This document shows, one piece after another, positions 45,146 to 53,092 of a stretch of 64,000 nucleotides of DNA. Source of the stretch: an uncultured Clostridia bacterium (GTDB lineage: Bacteria; Bacillota; Clostridia; Lachnospirales; CAG-274); assembly GCA_947630475.1 (NCBI GenBank), contig CANRHR010000008.1, positions 51,382-115,381 on the forward strand. Reading direction: 5' to 3'. The notes beneath the pieces were generated by a model. It saw nothing but the letters and a program-made list of their open reading frames with translations, was not told where the DNA came from and did not search any database. The first letter of the stretch is position 1; each line of letters begins with the position of its first letter. Position numbers and translations under genes: made by a program.

Positions 45146-46516
45146 ATGGAATATAAAAATAAAAAAGTTCTTGTTTCGGGTATTGCAAGAAGCGGTGTAA
45201 GCGCTGCAATTTTGCTTAAAAAGCTTGGAGCAGAGGTTTGCGTTCAGGATCTTAAGCAAAAAGACAGTGTTAAAAATGAAGCGCAGCTGCTCGAAGCTGA
45301 AAATATCGAGCTTTACTTGGGCAAAAATCCCGATGATATAGCAGATAAGTTTGATCTGATTGTTTTAAGCCCCGGCGTGCCGACGGATTTGGAGTTTATT
45401 AAAAAGGCTGAATCGGCTTCAATCCCCGTTATAAGCGAAGTGGAGCTGGCTTATTCTGTATGTAAGGCTCCTGTTCTGGCGGTCACCGGCACAAACGGAA
45501 AGACTACCACAACAGCTCTTTTGGGAGAAATAGTTAAAAATTATAAAAAGGGCAGCGTTACAGTCGGCAATATAGGGCTTCCGTTTTCGGATGAGGCTCT
45601 TAATGTTGATGAAGACAGTTTTGTAGCGGCGGAACTTTCCAGCTTTCAGCTTGAAAAAATAGATAAATTTAAACCGATGGCAAGCGCTGTTTTAAATATA
45701 ACGCCCGATCATTTAAACAGGCATAAAACTATTGAAAATTATATTCTTGCCAAAGAAAGAATTTTTAAAAATCAAGATGAAAATGATTTTTTGGTTTTGA
45801 ATTATGATGATCCCGTATGCAGGGATATGAAAAACAGAGCAAAGGCAAAAACAGTTTTTTTCTCGAGAAAAGAAAAGCCTAAAGAGGGCTTGTACGCAGA
45901 TGATAACAGTATTTTTGTAAAATTGGCAGGCTATGATGAAAAGCTTATAGATATTGACGAAATGAATATTTTGGGCGCTCATAATGTTGAAAACGCTATG
46001 GCGGCGGCGGCAATGGCTTTATGCGCATCAGTTCCTATAGATATAATAAGAAAAACTCTTAGGGAATTTAAGGCTGTTGAGCATAGAATTGAATATGTGG
46101 CCGAAATAAATGGAGTTGAATATTACAACGATTCCAAGGGCACAAATCCCGATGCGGCAATAAAGGCTATTGAAGCGATGAAAAGACCTATACTTTTAAT
46201 TGGCGGAGGATATGATAAAAAATCAGATTTTCATCAATGGATAGAATCATTTAAAGGCAAAGTTAAATTTATGGCTGTGATAGGCGAGGTAAGCAAACAA
46301 ATTACAGATACTGCCGATGAAATAGGCTTTGGCTCTTATCAAACGGCGCAAAGCCTTGAAGAGGCTGTAAAGCTTTGCTTTGAAAAAGCCGAAACGGGAG
46401 ATTGTGTCCTTCTTTCGCCTGCCTGCGCCAGTTGGGATATGTTTGAAAGCTATGAGCAAAGAGGAAAGCTTTTTAAAGATTATGTTAACGAATTAAACCT
46501 AAAATTAGGCAGGTGA
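45146..46516 (+). CDS. murD: UDP-MurNAc-L-Ala--D-Glu ligase
   Basis: The 456-aa Mur ligase adds D-glutamate. Seen: VSGIARSGVSAAILL, VTGTNGKTTTTALLGE, ELSSFQLEK and NDSKGTNPDA. I chose ATG 45146, with GGAGG eight bases before it; TTG 45131 lies over that site. Confidence 0.95.
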   Translation: MEYKNKKVLVSGIARSGVSAAILLKKLGAEVCVQDLKQKDSVKNEAQLLEAENIELYLGKNPDDIADKFDLIVLSPGVPTDLEFIKKAESASIPVISEVELAYSVCKAPVLAVTGTNGKTTTTALLGEIVKNYKKGSVTVGNIGLPFSDEALNVDEDSFVAAELSSFQLEKIDKFKPMASAVLNITPDHLNRHKTIENYILAKERIFKNQDENDFLVLNYDDPVCRDMKNRAKAKTVFFSRKEKPKEGLYADDNSIFVKLAGYDEKLIDIDEMNILGAHNVENAMAAAAMALCASVPIDIIRKTLREFKAVEHRIEYVAEINGVEYYNDSKGTNPDAAIKAIEAMKRPILLIGGGYDKKSDFHQWIESFKGKVKFMAVIGEVSKQITDTADEIGFGSYQTAQSLEEAVKLCFEKAETGDCVLLSPACASWDMFESYEQRGKLFKDYVNELNLKLGR

Positions 46517-46520
46517 TCTG

Positions 46521-47714
46521 ATGTCGGATATTAATAGAAGCCGAAGCAGAGAAAGAAGAAATGTAAGAAGCGATTTTAAAAGGACTCATTCAAACAGCTA
46601 CAGCGGAACAGTTGAAAAGCTCAGGAAAGGAAGAATCGATTACTTTATATTACTGGCAACTATTTTTTTGGTTCTTTTTGGGGTAGTTATGGTTTTTTCT
46701 GCAAGCTATTATTACGCAAAAAATACATATAACGATACATTGTATTTTTTTAAAAGACAGGCGATATGGGGTGTTATCGGTTTTATATGTATGATATTTG
46801 TTTCAAACATAAATTATAACTTCTTTAGAAAATATTCAAAAATGCTGTTTATGATTTCTATTTTATTGCTTATATTGGTATTGATTCCGGGGATAGGAAA
46901 AAAGGTTAAAGGAGCAAGACGCTGGATAGAATTAGGACCTGTCGGCTTTCAGCCTTCGGAGATAGCGAAGCTTGGAATTATTTTGTATCTTCCTAATTTT
47001 ATATGCAGCAGAAAAAAAATTTTAAGCAGGCTTAGGGGTTTTGTAATTTGTTTGATAATACCTCTTATTCCGGCTTTATTGGTTGTTGTTGAGCCTAATG
47101 CGAGTACCGCTATGGTTATGATGGGTATTGCGGTTTCTATAATTTTTGTGGCATCTCCCAAAATATGGTATTTTTTTATTCCCGTAATCGGAGCAATAGG
47201 AGCTGTTTTGGCCATGGCTTTTGGAGATGGATTCAGAAAAAAAAGGTTTATGGCATGGCTGGATCCTTTTTCGGATCCTACCGATAAAGGTTTTCAGACT
47301 GTTCAATCGCTTCTTGCCATAGGCTCCGGAGGGCTTTTTGGCCTTGGTCTCGGTCAAAGCCGCCAAAAGCTTGGCTTTATACCGGAGGCTCATAATGACA
47401 TTATTTTTTCTATAATATGTGAAGAGCTTGGTATATGCGGAGCCATACTTTTGGTTTTGCTTTTTGGCGTCCTTATATGGAGGGGATATCATACAGCTAT
47501 GAATGCCACAAATGCGTACTGTTGTTATGTAGCATCAGGAATTACATCTATGATAGCAATACAAGTTATACTTAATATAGCTGTTGTTACAAATATAATT
47601 CCAAATACAGGAGTTCCGCTGCCATTCATAAGCTATGGAGGAACATCTCTTGTTATTATGATGAGCTCGATTGGGATTCTTTTGAGTATTTCAAAGGTTT
47701 TTCAAGAGCAGTAA
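46521..47714 (+). CDS. spoVE: SEDS-family glycan polymerase SpoVE/FtsW
   Basis: The 397-aa SEDS protein has a basic cytoplasmic N-terminus (about 45 residues rich in Arg/Ser) and about ten membrane helices, with GFQPSEIAKLGII, EPNASTAMVM, and FISYGGTSL. It polymerises glycan with its partner class-B PBP, most likely the SpoVD at 39164. Lying at the end of a spoVD-mur cluster it is best called SpoVE, but FtsW function is possible. No murG follows. Confidence 0.88.
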   Translation: MSDINRSRSRERRNVRSDFKRTHSNSYSGTVEKLRKGRIDYFILLATIFLVLFGVVMVFSASYYYAKNTYNDTLYFFKRQAIWGVIGFICMIFVSNINYNFFRKYSKMLFMISILLLILVLIPGIGKKVKGARRWIELGPVGFQPSEIAKLGIILYLPNFICSRKKILSRLRGFVICLIIPLIPALLVVVEPNASTAMVMMGIAVSIIFVASPKIWYFFIPVIGAIGAVLAMAFGDGFRKKRFMAWLDPFSDPTDKGFQTVQSLLAIGSGGLFGLGLGQSRQKLGFIPEAHNDIIFSIICEELGICGAILLVLLFGVLIWRGYHTAMNATNAYCCYVASGITSMIAIQVILNIAVVTNIIPNTGVPLPFISYGGTSLVIMMSSIGILLSISKVFQEQ

Positions 47715-47732
47715 TGTATTTTTAAATTTTAT

Positions 47733-47760
47733 GCCTGAGTCGTTATGGCTCAGGCTTTTA
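47733..47760 (+). terminator. Terminator of the mur/spoVE cluster
   Basis: Arms GCCTGAG and CTCAGGC around TCGTTATGG, then TTTTA. Confidence 0.85.
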
Positions 47761-47787
47761 TATTGCAAAAAAGAAATTTTAATTGCA

Positions 47788-47824
47788 GCCACCGCCTAAG
47801 AGGCGGGGACTTATTTAATCGCTT
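47788..47824 (+). repeat. Short GC-hairpin repeat, family B, copy 2
   Basis: ACCGCCTAAGAGGCGG then GGACTTATTTAATCG; matches the inverted copy at 27107. Confidence 0.55.
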
Positions 47825-47901
47825 AAACTTTTGTAACAAAATAGGTTATTTAAAATAATATAACATTAGGAGAGAAATAAAAAATTAAAGGAGGATATAA
47901 A

Positions 47902-48126
47902 ATGGGTGCTTTTGAATGTGACAATGTTGGTTCAGCTCTTGATCCAAGAAGACTGAGAGAAGAATGTATTATTGCTTTTAAGGTTTACGATTTTTGCAGA
48001 CAACAGGATTGTTTAACAAGTGATATATTAGGCCCGGCAAGAGCTGCCGAATATACAGTATTAAACGGAAATGCCATAGAAGAGGGAGCGATTATAACCC
48101 CTCCTGCAAAACCGGGAATAGTATAA
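47902..48126 (+). CDS. Orphan N-terminal segment of the Cys-rich spore-surface-type protein
   Basis: The 74-aa frame has a strong AAAGGAGGATATAAA site before the ATG. It reads MGAFECDNVG, FKVYDFCRQQDCL, LGPARAAEY and EEGAIITPPAKP, and stops four codons later. By memory this is the N-terminal part of the clostridial family whose central part starts with a segment like NAATVSIDNLKVKK, found here only at 8954. The tail after AKP looks non-family. The stop is three bases from the end of a convergent serine recombinase gene. So this piece keeps the translation signals and has lost the rest of the protein, probably through that recombinase. Confidence 0.7.
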   Translation: MGAFECDNVGSALDPRRLREECIIAFKVYDFCRQQDCLTSDILGPARAAEYTVLNGNAIEEGAIITPPAKPGIV

Positions 48127-48133
48127 ACACTAC
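48112..48133. other. Putative recombination junction after the N-terminal fragment
   Basis: Family-like coding ends at CC (48112-48113). ATAGTATAAACACTAC (48118-48133) is an inverted partial match (12 of 16) to GTTGTGTTTTGGCTAT at 8940-8955, just before the CC (8957-8958) where the middle fragment begins. The distances to CC differ by three bases. Confidence 0.35.
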
Positions 48134-49707
48134 CTAAAAAAAACGATCATTTTTACACCATCCCAAATAATTTTATCTATAATGTTATCTATGTAACGGC
48201 GTTTTTCATCAAAAGAAAAGCCGTTGTCGATGTTTAAATCCATCAATGAATTTATTGTTAAAGAATTTTTTTCTAAAATACAAATATTTTTGTTTTTTAA
48301 TTTTTCAAGGGAATTTTTAAGAAGCTGAAGCTCTGAGTCAAGTGATTCTATTTCTGATACTATGTATTTTGCCGCAGATGAATTTTTATTTTTTTTAAGC
48401 TCCATCATTAAGTTTTTTATTTCTTTTTGTTTTTCGGTTATTAAATTTTTTATATTCTTCTCTTCAATACTATTGGAGTTGGATTCAGGTTGAATAATGT
48501 TTTTACATTTAAGCATTTCGCTATTAATGTTTTTATCCAAGCTTAATATTTTCAGATAGTTTAAAATTTCATTATCGGCATCTATTCCTGTTATATTTTT
48601 TATGCTGCAGGCACTTCCTCTTGATTTTCTTTTTTTGCTGCATTTGTAATAATATCTTTTTTTGTCTGCGCCATAAATCATTACCATTGATGATCCGCAC
48701 AAACCGCATTTTATTTTTGAGCTTAAAAGCCCTTTTGCACTTTTGCCTGCTTTGGGAGCTTTAAGCTTGTTATTGTTAAGCTTTTTTTGAACCTCAAGCC
48801 ATTTTTTATCTTCTATAATTCCTTTATGCTCAGCAATAACAACTCTCCAAACCTCAGGGTTATATATACTGTTTAGGCGATCATGTCTTCCATATATAAA
48901 CATGGCATTTTTTCCGTTAAAATCTTCTTTCTTATTTAAAATTTCACTTCCCAGTGTATTATAATAATCATAAACCATATCAGAAGCCTTTACATATACC
49001 GGATTTGTAAGTATTCTTCTTATTTCAGAGCTTCCTATAAAATTATCGTTTTTGTTTTTTATTCCATTTTGTATAAGCCATCGTTCAAGCCTTGATAAAG
49101 AGTTAAATTCAATAAATTTATCATAAAGAAGCTTTACAAATTCTATTTCTTTATCTGTGGGAATAAGGCGATGCATACTTTTTTTATTGCCATTTAAATC
49201 TATATAATTTATTTTTTCGGATTTGAAGCCTGTTGGAGGGGTACTTCCTATGTAGCGCCCGGTTGCGGCAAGGCGTTTTAGGTTATCTTTTATACGCTGG
49301 GCGGTTGTTTCTCTTTCAAGCTGAGCAAAAACGCTTGCTATATACATCATTGCTCTGCCTATTGGGGTAGAGGTGTCAAAATGCTCCGAAACGGATACAA
49401 ATGCTGTGTTATGCTTATTCAATATTTCCATAATTGCCGAAAAGTCGACTACGCTGCGGCTTATTCTGTCAAGACGATAGCATACAACGGCATTTATCTG
49501 GTTTTCTTTTACAGCTTTAATCATTTTTTGGAATTGAGGTCTGTCTGTATTTTTGGCTGAAAAGCCTTCGTCTTCATATATAATTATATCATTTTTATCG
49601 TTATTGAAATTGGAGGCTATATAGCTTTTGCATATGCTTATCTGATTTTTTACGGATTCTCCTCTGTCTGTGATTTTGGATTTGCGGCTGTAAATTGCTA
49701 TTTTCAT
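48130..49707 (-). CDS. Large serine recombinase
   Basis: The 525-aa protein has an N-terminal resolvase catalytic domain (IYSRKS with the nucleophilic Ser7, VCYRLDRISRS, SVFAQLERETTAQRIKDNL), a recombinase domain (about 160-270), a zinc ribbon (CGLCGSSM, later YYYKCS and ACS) and a coiled coil (about 405-470). This architecture belongs to phage and sigK-element integrases that join attB and attP without homology and act directionally. It ends three bases from the N-terminal coat-type fragment, and no other phage genes are present. Its likely att site is therefore the broken gene. GGAG precedes the ATG. Confidence 0.92.
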   Translation of the reverse strand: MKIAIYSRKSKITDRGESVKNQISICKSYIASNFNNDKNDIIIYEDEGFSAKNTDRPQFQKMIKAVKENQINAVVCYRLDRISRSVVDFSAIMEILNKHNTAFVSVSEHFDTSTPIGRAMMYIASVFAQLERETTAQRIKDNLKRLAATGRYIGSTPPTGFKSEKINYIDLNGNKKSMHRLIPTDKEIEFVKLLYDKFIEFNSLSRLERWLIQNGIKNKNDNFIGSSEIRRILTNPVYVKASDMVYDYYNTLGSEILNKKEDFNGKNAMFIYGRHDRLNSIYNPEVWRVVIAEHKGIIEDKKWLEVQKKLNNNKLKAPKAGKSAKGLLSSKIKCGLCGSSMVMIYGADKKRYYYKCSKKRKSRGSACSIKNITGIDADNEILNYLKILSLDKNINSEMLKCKNIIQPESNSNSIEEKNIKNLITEKQKEIKNLMMELKKNKNSSAAKYIVSEIESLDSELQLLKNSLEKLKNKNICILEKNSLTINSLMDLNIDNGFSFDEKRRYIDNIIDKIIWDGVKMIVFFR

Positions 49708-49805
49708 AATAAAAACTCCAATACTTTTAGGTTTTTAATTATATGAGTTTTTTATTGGAATAAGACAATTTTTAGATCTAATAAATTAAAATTGAGGTGA
49801 TAAAA

Positions 49806-49985
49806 ATGCAGTATAATTATAAAAAATATCCAATAGAACAGGGAAATGAATACAATACAAAAAAAATAGCAAAAGCAAATGTTGATTTGATAAGCTCGTA
49901 TGCTATGAGATGTAAGGATTGTGAAGAAATTTGCAGCGCATTTTTTGAAGGCTGCAAAGAGATTTGTTCAGAAAATAAAAATTGA
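49806..49985 (+). CDS. Small Cys-rich protein beside the recombinase
   Basis: The 59-aa protein starts at ATG eight bases after GAGG. It is Tyr/Lys-rich at first (YNYKKYPIEQGNEYN) and has five Cys at the end (CKDCEEIC, GCKEIC), so it may bind metal. It is divergent from the recombinase, 98 bases away; it could be an excision directionality factor or an unrelated spore peptide, but nothing in the sequence decides. I recognise no family. Confidence 0.5.
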   Translation: MQYNYKKYPIEQGNEYNTKKIAKANVDLISSYAMRCKDCEEICSAFFEGCKEICSENKN

Positions 49986-50046
49986 CTTGCGTATTTATAA
50001 AAAATTGAATTGATTATCTCCGTCGAAACGAAATTTTTATATCTCT

Positions 50047-50125
50047 GTTTGTCATCGAAAAAGTAAATTTGGGCTTTTTCGATGACAGCTTGGTTGGTTT
50101 TTGAACAGGCAAAGTATTAAAAGGT
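50047..50125 (+). repeat. Degenerate family A repeat remnant
   Basis: GTCATCGAAAAAGT and CTTTTTCGATGAC form the characteristic first hairpin, and GAACAGGCAAAGT resembles the other end (compare copy at 56380). The middle part is gone. Confidence 0.45.
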
Positions 50126-50145
50126 ATGAATATCACTTATAAATT

Positions 50146-51000
50146 TTAAGAATGTATATATTTCTTCCATCGATTCAATACTTCTTTTAACGGCTCATCC
50201 AGATATGAATACGCTTTATCCTTAATCCAATCAGGAATACCATAGGCAGCCTCTGCTATACTGCCGGTGATTGCCGTTAATGTATCGCTGTCCCCTCCAA
50301 GAGAAATGGCATTTCTTATGGCATCTTCAAAATCCGTACTTTCCAAAAATGCAATAATTGCCTGAGGCACGGTGTTTTGACAAGTTTCGTTAAAACTATA
50401 CGAAGGTCTGATTTCATCTAAACTTTGTGACAAGTCATATTCGTATTCTGTTTCAATGAATCTTTTGATACGTTTTTTACATTCATCGGGGTTATTATTT
50501 ATTGGTTTCTCATCGTCACCGCAATATCCTCCAAAGTAATAACGGCACATAAAAATTGCATCTGCCGTTGCTAATGCGCCTTTAATGCCCTCGGGGTGGT
50601 TATGAGTTACTTCTGCGGATATCTTTGCTATGTTTCTTCCTTTGGGTGGGAACATTCCCGTTCTTGCATAAAATCCGCAGTCCATAACCCATGCGCAGGG
50701 TGAAACACGCATTGCAGAGCCATTGCCAAAACTGTTATACGCTTTGCGATTATCCGAAAATATCCAAGATACAAAATTGCTGCCATAGCCGGCATAAGGA
50801 TACATTCTTCCGTATTTCTTCATAGAATCGATAAAGTTATCACGCTCACCGCCATTCATAATGGCATCTGCAACAGCACAGGTCATAACCGTATCATCGG
50901 TAAAGAAGCATTTATCTTGAAACAGCGGAAACTCTTTAGTTTTGATATTGTTCCACTCATATATAGAACCAACAATATCACCGATTATTGCTCCAAGCAT
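50146..51000 (-). CDS. ADP-ribosylglycohydrolase family protein
   Basis: The 284-aa all-helical enzyme of the DraG/ARH family has GAIIGDIVGSIYEW, FTDDTVMT (metal-binding Thr-Asp-Asp), NHPEGIKGA and GGDSDTLTAITGSIAEA with the second Asp pair. Members remove ADP-ribose from proteins or nucleotides with Mg2+ or Mn2+. The substrate is unknown. AAGGAGG precedes the ATG. It stands alone between the recombinase locus and the cbiD operon and may be cargo of the same island, which is inference. Confidence 0.9.
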   Translation of the reverse strand: MLGAIIGDIVGSIYEWNNIKTKEFPLFQDKCFFTDDTVMTCAVADAIMNGGERDNFIDSMKKYGRMYPYAGYGSNFVSWIFSDNRKAYNSFGNGSAMRVSPCAWVMDCGFYARTGMFPPKGRNIAKISAEVTHNHPEGIKGALATADAIFMCRYYFGGYCGDDEKPINNNPDECKKRIKRFIETEYEYDLSQSLDEIRPSYSFNETCQNTVPQAIIAFLESTDFEDAIRNAISLGGDSDTLTAITGSIAEAAYGIPDWIKDKAYSYLDEPLKEVLNRWKKYIHS

Positions 51001-51147
51001 TTTAACATTCCTCCTTTGTAAATTTTTTGTTATGTATATGATAATACATTATAAGACGTCAGGCTTAATTTTTCAATATTTTTATGCTATTCATTTATAT
51101 TTGGAGGCTTATTATAATGTTTAATATTCCTAATCGATTTTAAGTTA

Positions 51148-51188
51148 TTGACAAAATATATTATAAAATATATTATAAAATATATTAT
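51148..51188 (+). promoter_or_regulatory. Promoter of the cbiD operon within a 12-bp tandem repeat
   Basis: TTGACA, 17 bases, TATTAT. The spacer and -10 lie in three exact copies of AAAATATATTAT (51153-51188). I see no B12 box or cobalamin riboswitch in the short leader that follows. Confidence 0.55.
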
Positions 51189-51241
51189 GCAAACTTAAAG
51201 CGCCGCAGGCTTTATATTTGCTTAATTTTTGGGGTGCTTTT

Positions 51242-52381
51242 ATGGAGCTTTATATAGAAAAAAATCAAAAAAAACTTCGGCTTGGCTTTACTACAGGCAG
51301 CTGTGCGGCAGCGGCATCAAAGGCGGCTGCTTTGATGCTTGTCGGCAAAGAGCCTGTTGACTGCGTAAAAATTAAAACTCCGTTTGGAGCAGAGCTTTTA
51401 ATAGATATAATTGATACAGAAATAAAAAATAACTATGTTGTATGCAGCGTAATAAAGGACTCCGGCGACGATCCGGATATTACCGACGGAATTAAAATAA
51501 GCGCAAAAGTTTCAAAAATCCAAAGAGGTATTTTAATAGACGGCGGCAAAGGCATAGGCAGAGTTACAAGAAAGGGGCTTCCTGTGGAGATAGGAAAGGC
51601 GGCAATAAATCCTGCGCCAATGGCACAAATTAAAGCTGCCGTTGAGGAAGTTTGCCTAAAATGCGGGTATAACGGAGGTTTTAAAATTATAATAAGCGCG
51701 GAAAACGGTGAGCAGATAAGCTTAAAAACCTTTAATCCCAATTTGGGCATAGTCGGCGGAATTTCTATTTTAGGCACAAGCGGAATTGTGGAGCCTATGA
51801 GTGAAAGAGCATTGATAGAAACTATTAAAGCCGAGATAAATTTAAAATACAGCGAAAATAAAGAGGCTGTTTTTTTATGTTTGGGAAATTACGGCAGAGA
51901 TTTTGCTTTAAGCAATTACTCTCTTGATTTTGACAAAGCTGTTAAATGCTCTAATTTTATAGGAGAAGCACTGGATTATTGTGTTTATAAGGGTTTTAAA
52001 AAAATACTTTTGATAGGTCATGCAGGAAAACTTATTAAGCTTGCAGGCGGGATAATGAATACTCATTCCAAAACCGCAGACTGTCGGGCGGAAATATTTG
52101 CCGCCCATTCGGCTATGTACGGGATAGAGCCAAATGATATAAAAAAGATTATGGAATGCGCAACAACAGAAGAATGTATTGATATTTTATATGAGCATAA
52201 AGATAAAAAGGATATTATTTTAAAATCTATAGAAGAATCAATAAAAAGGCATTTAATAAGCAGAATTGGCAGTGATATCAATGTTGAGTTTATAATATTT
52301 ACCCTTAAAAGGGGAGAAATAATTAAAACCGAAAATGCTTTTGATCTTATAGATGAAATAAACAAAATCGGAGGACAATAA
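51242..52381 (+). CDS. cbiD: Cobalt-precorrin-5B C1-methyltransferase
   Basis: The 379-aa protein methylates C1 of cobalt-precorrin-6B precursor in the anaerobic B12 pathway. The start LRLGFTTGSCAAAASKAA, the DSGDDPDITDG segment and LLIGHAGKLIKLAGGI are family marks. ATG 51242 follows GGGGTG; TTG 51218 lacks a site. CbiD is diagnostic of the oxygen-independent route. Its stop overlaps the next start (TAATG). Confidence 0.95.
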   Translation: MELYIEKNQKKLRLGFTTGSCAAAASKAAALMLVGKEPVDCVKIKTPFGAELLIDIIDTEIKNNYVVCSVIKDSGDDPDITDGIKISAKVSKIQRGILIDGGKGIGRVTRKGLPVEIGKAAINPAPMAQIKAAVEEVCLKCGYNGGFKIIISAENGEQISLKTFNPNLGIVGGISILGTSGIVEPMSERALIETIKAEINLKYSENKEAVFLCLGNYGRDFALSNYSLDFDKAVKCSNFIGEALDYCVYKGFKKILLIGHAGKLIKLAGGIMNTHSKTADCRAEIFAAHSAMYGIEPNDIKKIMECATTEECIDILYEHKDKKDIILKSIEESIKRHLISRIGSDINVEFIIFTLKRGEIIKTENAFDLIDEINKIGGQ

Positions 52382-53064
52382 TGAAAAAAGGAAAGTTGTA
52401 CGGTGTTGGAGTAGGCCCCGGAGATAAGGAGCTTATAACCTTGAAGGCTGTAAGGATTCTTAAGCAGTGCGATGTTGCTGCCGTGCCTGTTACGGCGGGA
52501 GGAGAAAAAACAGCTTATTCGATAGCGGAGGAATTTATAAAAGATAAAGAAATTTTAAGATGTACAATAGAAATGACAAGAGATAAAAAAAGTATTATGC
52601 AAAGCTATTTAAAGGCGGCGGAGGATATTGAAATTTTATTAAGCTTAGGCAAAAGCGTTGCTTTTATAACACTTGGCGACCCTACGATTTATTCAACATA
52701 TATGCAGATAGATGCATTGATTAGAGATAAAGGATATGAAACCGAAATTGTATCCGGAGTTACCTCATTTTGCGCTGCCGCCGCCAAGCTTAAAATTTCT
52801 TTGTGTGAAAGAGATGACGCTCTTGTAATTATACCCGCTTTCAGCAAGGATCTTAAAAATTGTCTTGATCTTAAGGCAGGTTTGGTTTTAATGAAAGCAT
52901 CTGGTCATGTTGACGATGTTGCCAAGCTTTTGAAAAAAGAAAACAGACTTAACGATGCAAAAATGATTGAATGTTGCGGAATGAAGAATGAAAAAATTTA
53001 TGAAGATATAGATCAGGCAAAGGATAATTTAAGCTATTTTTCAACTATTATAGTAAAAAGATGA
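52381..53064 (+). CDS. cbiL: Cobalt-factor II / precorrin-2 C20-methyltransferase
   Basis: The 227-aa SAM-dependent uroporphyrin-III-type methylase has GVGVGPGDKELITLKAV and FITLGDPTIYSTYMQID near residue 98, typical of CbiL/CobI. It adds the C20 methyl early in the corrin pathway. Translation is coupled to cbiD. Confidence 0.93.
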   Translation: MKKGKLYGVGVGPGDKELITLKAVRILKQCDVAAVPVTAGGEKTAYSIAEEFIKDKEILRCTIEMTRDKKSIMQSYLKAAEDIEILLSLGKSVAFITLGDPTIYSTYMQIDALIRDKGYETEIVSGVTSFCAAAAKLKISLCERDDALVIIPAFSKDLKNCLDLKAGLVLMKASGHVDDVAKLLKKENRLNDAKMIECCGMKNEKIYEDIDQAKDNLSYFSTIIVKR

Positions 53065-53092
53065 AACATAACAAATATAAAAGGTGATTAAT

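Noticed and set aside
48130..51000. Complete prophage at the recombinase
   Set aside because: No capsid, terminase, portal, lysis or repressor genes; only the recombinase and two unrelated genes.
51153..51188. Tandem 12-bp repeats as a CRISPR or origin iterons
   Set aside because: No spacers, only three AT units, and a promoter overlaps them; no replication genes near.
51177..51241. Possible cobalamin riboswitch before cbiD
   Set aside because: The leader is only about 60 bases, and I find no B12 box; too short for the class.
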